Assembly: GCF_030064675.1 (NCBI RefSeq)
Contig: NZ_CP116413.1
Coordinates: 3,566,001-3,630,000, forward strand
Length of the DNA stretch: 64,000 nt
Reading direction: 5' to 3'
Origin: Crossiella sp. CA-258035
GTDB lineage: Bacteria; Actinomycetota; Actinomycetes; Mycobacteriales; Pseudonocardiaceae
Positions 58,167-64,000 of this stretch are shown one piece after another (the first letter of the stretch is position 1; every line of letters begins with the position of its first letter). Position numbers and translations under genes: made by a program. A model generated the notes under the pieces. It was not told where the DNA came from and did not search any database. It saw nothing but the letters and a program-made list of their open reading frames with translations.

Positions 58167-58748
58167 ATGAATCCGATGTACCCAACCGAATCCGTGTTCT
58201 CCGTGCTCAAGGGTGTGCTCTCGCTCAGCTTCGGACTGGCGTTGTTGGCCCTGCTGGGTTTCGTCGTGTACAAGATCGTCGGCTCGAAGGCTTTCCGGCG
58301 ACTGCGCGATGGGCTGGACCTGCACGCCGCCCGGACCGGCTACAACCGTGCACTCGAGGACGCCAACATGTACCAGGAGCAGCGCATGCTCCTGGCGGAA
58401 CTGAAGGACGGGATCGCTGGCACCGCCGCGCAGCTGGAAGAACTGCGCCGGCAGCAAGCGGCGGTGGTCAGCGAGACGGCCACCGTTGAGGTCGAGCGAG
58501 AAGCCCGGAAGAAGATGCCGCGGCGCAAGCCGCGCCGGATCGTGCCGGTCCTCACGAGCATCCCGTTTGTCAGCACCGGGCGGCTCGGCCTGACAGCGCC
58601 AGTGAACCAGGGAGCCGTCACCGCGCAGATCGAGCGGAAGAAGTCGCGTCGGCTCGTGCCCGTTCTCGAGGACATTCCGTTCGTCAGCATCAGCCGACTC
58701 GGTCTGACGGCACCGGTGAACCGCGGAGCAGCCACCGCGACGCCTTGA
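58167..58748 (+). CDS. Membrane protein with coiled coil and duplicated C-terminal module
   Basis: A 193-residue protein from ATG 58167. One membrane helix near the N-terminus (FGLALLALLGFVVYKIVG) is followed by a coiled coil (YNRALEDANMYQEQRMLLAE, LKDGIAGTAAQLEELRRQQA). The last ~70 residues consist of two copies of a ~32-residue unit: RRIVPVLTSIPFVSTGRLGL-TAPVNQGAVTA and RRLVPVLEDIPFVSISRLGL-TAPVNRGAATA. Basic residues precede each unit (KKMPRRKP, ERKKS). The near-identity of the copies indicates a recent internal duplication or a functional need for two docking peptides. It has its own strong terminator. No family recognised. Confidence 0.65.
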   Translation: MNPMYPTESVFSVLKGVLSLSFGLALLALLGFVVYKIVGSKAFRRLRDGLDLHAARTGYNRALEDANMYQEQRMLLAELKDGIAGTAAQLEELRRQQAAVVSETATVEVEREARKKMPRRKPRRIVPVLTSIPFVSTGRLGLTAPVNQGAVTAQIERKKSRRLVPVLEDIPFVSISRLGLTAPVNRGAATATP

Positions 58749-58760
58749 GCCAAGGCGATC

Positions 58761-58796
58761 GAGGGTTGCTCCGGCCGCGTCGCCGGAGCAACCCTC
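58761..58796 (+). terminator. Strong terminator after 58167 gene
   Basis: A perfect 14-base stem (GAGGGTTGCTCCGG / CCGGAGCAACCCTC) with an 8-base loop, 12 bases after the stop at 58748. Confidence 0.85.
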
Positions 58797-58817
58797 CACC
58801 CCCAGCGCGGTGTGTCC

Positions 58818-58831
58818 GCGTTACCTCCAGG
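58818..58831 (+). promoter_or_regulatory. Shared motif GCGTTAnCT, copy 5 (before 58834)
   Basis: GCGTTACCTCCAGG lies between the terminator at 58796 and the ATG at 58834, ending two bases before it. If GCGTTA is a -10 element, the mRNA would have almost no leader. Confidence 0.5.
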
Positions 58832-58833
58832 GC

Positions 58834-59709
58834 ATGACCAAGACTCCACTCCGACGCTGGGCAATCGCCGTACTGCCGAGCGCTGCCGCTGTCCTCGCCG
58901 CAGCTGGGTGTCCCGCACCGCCGCCACGAGGCACCAGCAGCGCGGTGCAGACCACGGCGACCACTCGAGCCACCACGACCCCCGTTGTGGCGCCCAAGGT
59001 CGAGCTGCTCGAACCCGAGATCCTGCACGAATACCCGCACGACCGCCAAGCGCACACCCAGGGGGTGGAGATGTTCGACGGCGTGCTCCTGGAGAGCACT
59101 GGCCAGGTCGGCCGGTCCTCCCTGCGCGCCACCGAGATGACCACGGGGCGAGTGCTCCGGCAGATCGATGTGCCGGAACCCTTGTACGCCATGGGGATCA
59201 CCGTCGTTCCCGATGTCGGGGTTTGGCAGCTCACCTGGAGGGACGGTGTCGCGATGCTGCGCGATCCGCGCACCCTCGCCGAGATCCGCCGGGTGCGCTA
59301 CGGCGGGCAGGGCTGGGGTGCCTGCTTCGACGGCACCCGGTTGATCACCTCCGACGGCATGGATCGATTGATCGTCCGCAACCCGCGGACCTTCGACCGC
59401 ACTGGCGAAATCCGGGTGACTCACCCGGGTTCAAACCGGGTCGGCGAGCTGAACGAACTGGAGTGCGCGGGCAACACGCTGTGGGCCAACGTGTGGCTGC
59501 ATGATCAGGTACTGCGCATCGACCTGCCCACCGGCAAGGTCACCGCGGTCGCTGATGTGCGACGCCTGAAGAAGATCGAACGTCCCACCGGGGCGGAGGA
59601 CGTGCTCAACGGGATCGCCGCGCTGCCCGGCACCGACGAGTTCCTGTTGACGGGCAAGCACTTCGGTCAGACCTTTCACATCCGCTGGAAGGCCAAGGAG
59701 AATCGATGA
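58834..59709 (+). CDS. Glutaminyl-peptide cyclotransferase-like lipoprotein
   Basis: A 291-residue exported protein from ATG 58834. The lipoprotein signal is VLPSAAAVLAAAGCPAP, with a Thr-rich stalk after it. The body is a beta-propeller of the plant-type glutaminyl cyclase family: ILHEYPHDRQAHTQGVEMFD, LLESTGQVGRSSLRATEMTT, GVWQLTWRDG, ELNELECAGNTLWANVWLHD, VLNGIAALPGTDEFLLTGKH are the recurrent motifs (the HTQG and ELNELE segments are characteristic). Such enzymes form N-terminal pyroglutamate on exported peptides. It starts the operon that runs through 63 kb with four-base overlaps. None of the neighbouring exported proteins shows an obvious N-terminal Gln after its signal, so the substrate is unclear. 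Confidence 0.85.
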   Translation: MTKTPLRRWAIAVLPSAAAVLAAAGCPAPPPRGTSSAVQTTATTRATTTPVVAPKVELLEPEILHEYPHDRQAHTQGVEMFDGVLLESTGQVGRSSLRATEMTTGRVLRQIDVPEPLYAMGITVVPDVGVWQLTWRDGVAMLRDPRTLAEIRRVRYGGQGWGACFDGTRLITSDGMDRLIVRNPRTFDRTGEIRVTHPGSNRVGELNELECAGNTLWANVWLHDQVLRIDLPTGKVTAVADVRRLKKIERPTGAEDVLNGIAALPGTDEFLLTGKHFGQTFHIRWKAKENR

Positions 59710-60188
59710 ATCAGCGGATCGCCACTGCCTGCGCCGCGCTGACCCTGCTGGCCATCACCTCATGCTCCGGCTCACCATGGGGGAGCGAAGCACCCACGCC
59801 ACCAGCCGCGCACGCACGCGCGCTGTCGGACGGAGTCGCCGAGCTGACCGCCACCGAGGCACAGCTGGCCGCCGCGGCCGCCAACGAGCCCCGGCGCACC
59901 GCAACCCGGCCGGACGGCAGCAACTACTTCACCAGCCTCGCCGCCGTGGGCCGGCGCGGCCGGGTGCAAGCTGAACGGCTGAGCCACAGCACCGGTGAGC
60001 GGATGAAGGACAGCCATCTGCCCAACCTCCCTGGCCTGATCGCGACCTTGAACCAGCTGGCCCACCACTACGCCGCGCTCGACGGCGCCTGCCAGCGGGC
60101 CGACATCGTCGCGACCCGCGAAGTGCGCCAGGCCATCGTCACCGCGATGGTCACCCTGCATTCCCTGACCCCACACCTGGGAGCCTGA
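59706..60188 (+). CDS. Small helical lipoprotein
   Basis: A 160-residue protein from ATG 59706, overlapping the cyclase stop by four bases. A lipobox is seen in LTLLAITSCSGS (Cys20). The mature part is helical (ARALSDGVAELTATEAQLAA, LPGLIATLNQLAHHYAALDG, VRQAIVTAMVTLHSLTPHL) with a polar middle (RRTATRPDGSNYFTSLAAVG). Its general build, a small exported helix bundle, resembles the 45247 product. Unknown function; probably acts at the outer face of the membrane with the next protein. Confidence 0.65.
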   Translation: MNQRIATACAALTLLAITSCSGSPWGSEAPTPPAAHARALSDGVAELTATEAQLAAAAANEPRRTATRPDGSNYFTSLAAVGRRGRVQAERLSHSTGERMKDSHLPNLPGLIATLNQLAHHYAALDGACQRADIVATREVRQAIVTAMVTLHSLTPHLGA

Positions 60189-60190
60189 CC

Positions 60191-61204
60191 ATGCCCACCC
60201 GAACCCGCCTCCTGGCCGCCCTCACCGCACTCGGCGTCATCTGCCCCGCGGGCGCCGCTAGCGCGTCCATCCCGTCACCACCATTGCCCGGCGACTTGCC
60301 CATCTCGACAGCGGAACAACGAACCACCACCACCTCACCTGGCGCGCCGACAGCGGCGATGCCGGGTTTCACCATCCCGGGCCCGTTCAACTCGGCTGGG
60401 ACCTTCGGCGCCCGCCAGCAGTCCTATCTGGACATGCTCACCGCCCGAGCACGCCTGACCACCGTGCCCCAACGCGCTGGCACCCAGCCCGGCCTCGCCG
60501 ACCTGCGCTGGAACCTCGCCGGGCACCAGGCGCAGCGGGACGCCCAGGAACGAGCAGACCTCAACGGTGCCAACGACAATCTCGCCGCGCTGCAACAGCG
60601 ACTGCGCACGAACCGTCCAACTGGGGGACTCTGGACCGACCTCACCCGCTCGCTCCCAGGTCTGGGACTGCCGGCCGATGGGCTGCCGAAGTCCATGGAA
60701 ACCACCGTGCCGCAACGAGGTTCGCTGGCCATGAACCTGTTGACGATGCCCAGTCTGAACGAGGTATCCGGCGGCAGGGCGATCGACCCTACGGCCTTCA
60801 TCGCAGGCCGTGCCGGTGTGGTGGACGCCTGCCGGTCCGCGATCGCTGGGCGAATCCAGGATGTCGTGCCGAGCGGCGGCCGGGCTGGCGAGGCCGGACG
60901 GTGCTTGGACACACCGGTTGGCTTGACCTACCAACAGGGTCCAGCGTTCGACCCGGAGCGCTTCCGCAAGTCGCTGGACGGCCTGGCCGCGAAACCGCCC
61001 ACGGCACTGGCGCAGCGGCACCGGGAGAACCAGGAGCGTGCGCAGAACCCACCGCCGCCGCCGAAGCTGCCGGACGAGCTGACCCGGTCGATCTCGCCCT
61101 GCCGCCGTTTCCACCACACGCTCGACGGTGTCACCGAGTGGGTGCCGCCGTTCGGGGTGGTCAACAACGGCCTCGAACACCTCTGCCTGCTGGCCGGGAA
61201 ATAG
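60191..61204 (+). CDS. Secreted protein of unknown function
   Basis: A 337-residue protein from ATG 60191, two bases after the lipoprotein stop. A signal peptide (LAALTALGVICPAGAASAS) precedes a Pro/Thr-rich stretch, then a helical middle (YLDMLTARARLTTVPQRAGT, QRDAQERADLNGANDNLAAL) and a C-terminal part with six Cys, including VDACRSAIAGRI, GRCLDTPVG, ISPCRRFHHTL and HLCLLAGK. The Cys spacing suggests disulfides in the last third. No catalytic motif recognised. It sits between the lipoprotein and the GGDEF gene with a 64-base gap after it. Confidence 0.65.
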   Translation: MPTRTRLLAALTALGVICPAGAASASIPSPPLPGDLPISTAEQRTTTTSPGAPTAAMPGFTIPGPFNSAGTFGARQQSYLDMLTARARLTTVPQRAGTQPGLADLRWNLAGHQAQRDAQERADLNGANDNLAALQQRLRTNRPTGGLWTDLTRSLPGLGLPADGLPKSMETTVPQRGSLAMNLLTMPSLNEVSGGRAIDPTAFIAGRAGVVDACRSAIAGRIQDVVPSGGRAGEAGRCLDTPVGLTYQQGPAFDPERFRKSLDGLAAKPPTALAQRHRENQERAQNPPPPPKLPDELTRSISPCRRFHHTLDGVTEWVPPFGVVNNGLEHLCLLAGK

Positions 61205-61268
61205 CCGGTGACCTGCTGTTCGTGTTCGACTTGAAGCTACGTGGGGCCGCGGCGGTAGGAATGTTGGC

Positions 61269-61928
61269 ATGGTTGCCAATCCCGCTGTGTCCATTCGAGT
61301 CGCGGACGTGGTGCCACCGCGGATCTGCGCTCGACCACCCTCTCCACCACCCCGGAAAGCTGTTCCGGCGGTCTGCCCGGCCTGTGGGCATGTGCCCGGC
61401 GGCGGCCGCATCGACTGGCTCACCGGACTGCTGACCCGGGGTGGCTGGGAAGACGGAGTCACCCAAGCGCACCGCCAAGCCCTCCAGCGGGCCCGGACGA
61501 TCGCGCTGCTCATCGTCGATCTCGACCACTTCAAACTGGTGAACGACCGGTTCGGCCACCAGGCGGGGGATGAGGTGCTGCGGTTGGTCGCCGCGGTACT
61601 CGAGGAGTCCACCCGGGCAACGGATGTGGTCGGCCGCTACGGCGGAGACGAGTTCCTGATCCTGGCCCCCGGTGTGAACCTCAGCGGTGCGCTCACCCTG
61701 GCCCGTCGGATCTGCCACCGCGTCAGCGCGCTGACCATCGCGCATGACGACCTCACGGGCAACCCGGCCACCATCAGTGGGCTGACCACGTCCGTGGGCG
61801 TGGTGGTCCAGCGTCCCGGGGATGATCTCGGCCCGGCCGACCTCGTCCGCTACGCCGATGCCGCGCTCCTGCAAGCCAAAGAGGCCGGGCGAAACCTGAT
61901 CTACATCAGCAGCCTGCCGAGGTCATGA
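61269..61928 (+). CDS. GGDEF diguanylate cyclase
   Basis: A 219-residue cytoplasmic protein from ATG 61269. A short N-terminal part has a CPACGH motif (about residues 36-41), possibly half of a zinc ribbon. The GGDEF domain fills the rest: DWLTGLLTRGGWEDGV, LLIVDLDHFKLVNDRFGHQA (metal-binding Asp and substrate-binding Asn), RYGGDEFLIL with the active GGDEF signature at about 127-131, and SVGVVVQ. RATD five residues before the signature is an intact inhibitory I-site (RxxD). It should make c-di-GMP from GTP with product inhibition. There is no membrane or sensor domain. The stop overlaps the ATPase start by four bases, so the two are co-translated. Confidence 0.92.
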   Translation: MVANPAVSIRVADVVPPRICARPPSPPPRKAVPAVCPACGHVPGGGRIDWLTGLLTRGGWEDGVTQAHRQALQRARTIALLIVDLDHFKLVNDRFGHQAGDEVLRLVAAVLEESTRATDVVGRYGGDEFLILAPGVNLSGALTLARRICHRVSALTIAHDDLTGNPATISGLTTSVGVVVQRPGDDLGPADLVRYADAALLQAKEAGRNLIYISSLPRS

Positions 61929-63094
61929 ACGACAACGACATCCACCTCATCGTCTGCGGCCTGCCGAGCGAGTCCGTGGTCACCGCAGTCCAGCAGGCCG
62001 GTCTGGACTGGTACCTGGAACCGGTGGCGGAGAACCTCGACCAGCTGTCCTGGTTCCTCACCAGCGACACCCCGCTCATCCGCGGCGGCGCGCACAACGT
62101 CCTGGTCATCGGTGAACAGGCCGGACCGCCATCCGAGATCGCGCGGTGGCTGCTCGCGCTGGCTGGCGCCCCGGCCAAGGACCTCACCATCGTGCTGCTC
62201 TCCGACGTCTCGCACCCCGACCTGCTTGCCGCCGCCGCCACCCTGCCCGCTGGACGAATCTCGTTGCTGCCACAGGGAAATGATGCCACGGAGTGGGTGC
62301 GGGTGCTGACCGACGCACTTCCAGGCGCACCGGCCGGGCAGGTGGTCACGGTGCTGTCCGGGAAGAGCGGCGTCGGCACCTCGAGCGTGGCCTTGACAGT
62401 GGCCGCCTATGTCGCGATCGCGGGCAGACTGGATCGGGACCGCGGTCCGCCGAGGGTGTGCCTGGTGGACTTCAACCTCCCGGTGCCCGCCCTGACCGCC
62501 TTCACCCAGAGCCGGGACGGACTCCCACTGGACCTGGTGACCACCCCTGACACCGCAACGGTGATGCGTCGCGGCTACGACCTCGTCCTCATCGACACCC
62601 ACCCACCGCACCCGGACGGCGAGAACCGGCAACAGCCACTGATCGACGCCGCGAGCCAGTTGCTGGTGGTCACCGACACCACGCGCACCGCAGCCCGCAG
62701 CACCGCCGCCCTGCTCCAGACGCTCACCAGAACCCACGTCTTCCCCCTGGAATCCGTTGGCCTGGTGTGGAATCGCATCCACCCCGGCATCGATCCGCCC
62801 GTAGCGGAGTTTGCCGCCCTGCCCGGCTTGCGCCAGCTGCAACACCTGCCGGACACCGGGCCGAAACACACCACCGCGATCAACAGCGGCGACCTCGTCC
62901 GGATCTTGTGGGACAGCCCGGACTGGGCCGCCCGGATCCACCTGCTGGCCGAAGCGCTGCTCGGCCCCAACCGCGTCCAGCCGATCACTCCTGACGTCGC
63001 GCGCCTGCTCCCGCACCTGCACCGGGACGGACGCCCGCGCACCAGCTTTCGCCTGCGCCGCAACCCCTTCACCGGGAGGTACCGCGTGCGCTGA
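61925..63094 (+). CDS. CpaE/TadZ-like MinD-family ATPase with atypical P-loop
   Basis: A 389-residue protein from ATG 61925. Residues 1-130 form a receiver-like or degenerate alpha/beta N-domain (LIVCGLPSESVVTAVQQAGL, LTIVLLSDVSHPDLLAAAAT), as in CpaE. The MinD-like core begins VVTVLSGKSGVGTSSVALTV: the signature Lys147 is kept, but Thr152 replaces the Walker Lys, as in several TadZ/CpaE proteins. RVCLVDFNLPVPALTAF and YDLVLIDTHPP are the switch segments, and LLVVTDTTRTAARSTAALLQ follows. CpaE-type proteins localise pilus or secretion machines at the pole. Here it is coupled to a GGDEF enzyme and followed by a sigma-factor-like gene; no pilin genes are in view. Confidence 0.82.
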   Translation: MNDNDIHLIVCGLPSESVVTAVQQAGLDWYLEPVAENLDQLSWFLTSDTPLIRGGAHNVLVIGEQAGPPSEIARWLLALAGAPAKDLTIVLLSDVSHPDLLAAAATLPAGRISLLPQGNDATEWVRVLTDALPGAPAGQVVTVLSGKSGVGTSSVALTVAAYVAIAGRLDRDRGPPRVCLVDFNLPVPALTAFTQSRDGLPLDLVTTPDTATVMRRGYDLVLIDTHPPHPDGENRQQPLIDAASQLLVVTDTTRTAARSTAALLQTLTRTHVFPLESVGLVWNRIHPGIDPPVAEFAALPGLRQLQHLPDTGPKHTTAINSGDLVRILWDSPDWAARIHLLAEALLGPNRVQPITPDVARLLPHLHRDGRPRTSFRLRRNPFTGRYRVR

Positions 63095-63124
63095 GGGTGA
63101 ACAACCACCAGAAGGGACCAGTCC

Positions 63125-64000
63125 GTGCGAGCCCTGCGTCCACTGGCCACCGAAGCGCCGACCGTGCCGGCCGTCCACCAACTCTGCCGACGGCACACTG
63201 GCCTGACCGCGGCGGCCCTCGCCGAACTCGCGCCGATCGCCACCAACGGCCACAACGCCCATCTGGTGCTTTTCATGGCCCAGCACGCGGACAAGTGGGC
63301 CGAGGGCGATGGCGCGCCACCGCTGTTCCTGACCAGGTCCGCGGTGGCCGCCGTGCTGACCGCGGATGACGCGGTCGCCCACGTCGCGGACCCAGCCGTG
63401 CGCCGACGGCTGGAAGCGCATCGACGCGCGGGAGAGCATGCCACCGCCTACCTGGTCGGCCTGGCCGAGGGCATGATCCGCCACGCGGTGAGCCAGCTGC
63501 GGCTCCGCGAGTCGGCCAAGACCACCGTGGTTGACGCCGCCGACCTGCTCAACACCGCGCGGGCCGCGGTCGCCCAGGGCGTCTGGGCCTACGACCCGGA
63601 CAAACCCAGTGGCGCGCACTACCTGCGGCCCTGGATCGAGGAGCACATCCGGCGTGACTTGGGCGGGCAGACCTACCAGGTGAGCATCCCGGCCCGTACG
63701 CACAACCGGTTCCTGCGGATCGCCGCGATCCACGGGGTGCTGTGCCAGCAACTCGGCCGTGAACCCACCGACGCGGAGATCCTGGCCCGGCCCGATGCCG
63801 CCTTCACCCAGGCCGACCTGGAACTGGAGCGGGAGACCCGGCCCCGCAGACAGCACACAGGACTGGGCCTGGGGTCCACCGAACACCCGAGGTTCGGCTA
63901 CCGGCCGAGCGACGAGCTCGACTTCCGCTCGCTGCCGACACCGGTCACCCACGATCGTGCCGACATCTCGGCCGAGCTGGCGGACCTCGTGGTGACCGAG
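63125..64000 (+). CDS. Sigma-70-family-like factor, 3' end outside window
   Basis: From GTG 63125 (AGAAGGGA 8 bases upstream) the frame stays open to the window end (292 codons). Residues about 100-200 resemble sigma region 2: AYLVGLAEGMIRHAVSQLRL, VVDAADLLNTARAAVAQGVW, AYDPDKPSGAHYLRPWIEEH, IRRDLGGQTYQVSIPARTHN, where DLLN-AR-AV..G...YDP.K....Y...WI...IRR corresponds to the DLIQEG...A...FD...G..FSTYA.WWIR.AI.R consensus. Region 3 follows (QQLGREPTDAEILARPDAAF). The first ~90 residues are a separate helical part. A dedicated sigma factor for this gene block is an attractive reading, and region 4 must lie beyond the window. Confidence 0.7.
   Translation, partial: MRALRPLATEAPTVPAVHQLCRRHTGLTAAALAELAPIATNGHNAHLVLFMAQHADKWAEGDGAPPLFLTRSAVAAVLTADDAVAHVADPAVRRRLEAHRRAGEHATAYLVGLAEGMIRHAVSQLRLRESAKTTVVDAADLLNTARAAVAQGVWAYDPDKPSGAHYLRPWIEEHIRRDLGGQTYQVSIPARTHNRFLRIAAIHGVLCQQLGREPTDAEILARPDAAFTQADLELERETRPRRQHTGLGLGSTEHPRFGYRPSDELDFRSLPTPVTHDRADISAELADLVVTE

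Noticed and set aside
59420-59450. tRNA T-loop-like word GGTTCAAACC in the cyclase gene
   Set aside because: It is inside a well-supported coding region and has no acceptor or anticodon stem around it.
1-64000. CRISPR arrays or classical restriction/defence islands
   Set aside because: No spaced direct repeats and no cas, restriction or recognised defence genes were seen; the 17-base repeats at 27142 have no spacer structure.

Overview
The window is high-GC DNA with GTG/ATG starts, ATGA-type stop/start overlaps and many regulator and secreted-protein genes. It looks like a chromosome segment of a filamentous actinomycete. Family content (SARP/AfsR-like regulators, XRE plus flavoprotein pair, DUF3558-like lipoprotein remnant, EspR-like regulator, GbsR/MarR-controlled ABC exporter) suggests Pseudonocardiales, but I cannot name the genus. 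No rRNA, tRNA or CRISPR array was recognised.

Layout. 0-4 kb: the 3' part of a large secreted multidomain lytic-transglycosylase-like/SGNH-hydrolase protein and two small secreted proteins. The second of these has an intact IS630-family element (4059-5184, TA duplication) inserted exactly in its stop codon. 5.4-11.6 kb: a MarR regulator, an ABC-2 exporter with a divergent GbsR-like regulator, a short-chain dehydrogenase and a FAD monooxygenase with an operator-like palindrome. 11.7-19.1 kb: a cobalamin riboswitch with a hairpin covering the ribosome binding site, then two cell-surface proteins resembling animal transcobalamin/intrinsic factor, then EcfT, a double EcfA ATPase and an EcfS component. 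I read this as a vitamin B12 capture and uptake operon.

19-34 kb: an accessory region with a P-loop kinase, a membrane-tethered solute-binding/STAND-like protein, an AbrB-PIN-like fusion, a methyltransferase, an EspR-like regulator and a string of decayed genes (AfsR-like, DUF3558-like, amidase, truncated XRE, frameshifted membrane protein). 34.4-40.3 kb: a compact RiPP locus on the minus strand, with a 50-residue precursor (39201-39353), a radical SAM/SPASM enzyme, a CPBP membrane protease and an ABC exporter. It is divergent from a SARP-like regulator, and a strong hairpin lies between precursor and enzyme.

40.4-51.7 kb and 57.3-64 kb: two blocks of poorly known genes that appear to form one system. 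They include a Crp/Fnr regulator, anchored helical and coiled-coil proteins, small membrane proteins, a 1267-residue HerA/VirB4-like ATPase with a ~360-residue Gly/Ser/Thr repeat insert, an FtsX-ectodomain-like lipoprotein, a membrane protein with a duplicated C-terminal module, a glutaminyl cyclase lipoprotein, two further exported proteins, a GGDEF diguanylate cyclase, a CpaE/TadZ-like ATPase and a sigma-factor-like gene running off the end. Five gene starts in both blocks share a GCGTTA-n-CT motif. Between the blocks (51.8-57.2 kb) lie an XRE/flavoprotein pair and a beta-helix protein divergent from a TetR regulator. The best candidates for undescribed biology are the B12-capture surface proteins, the RiPP locus, and the split HerA/GGDEF/CpaE/sigma system.
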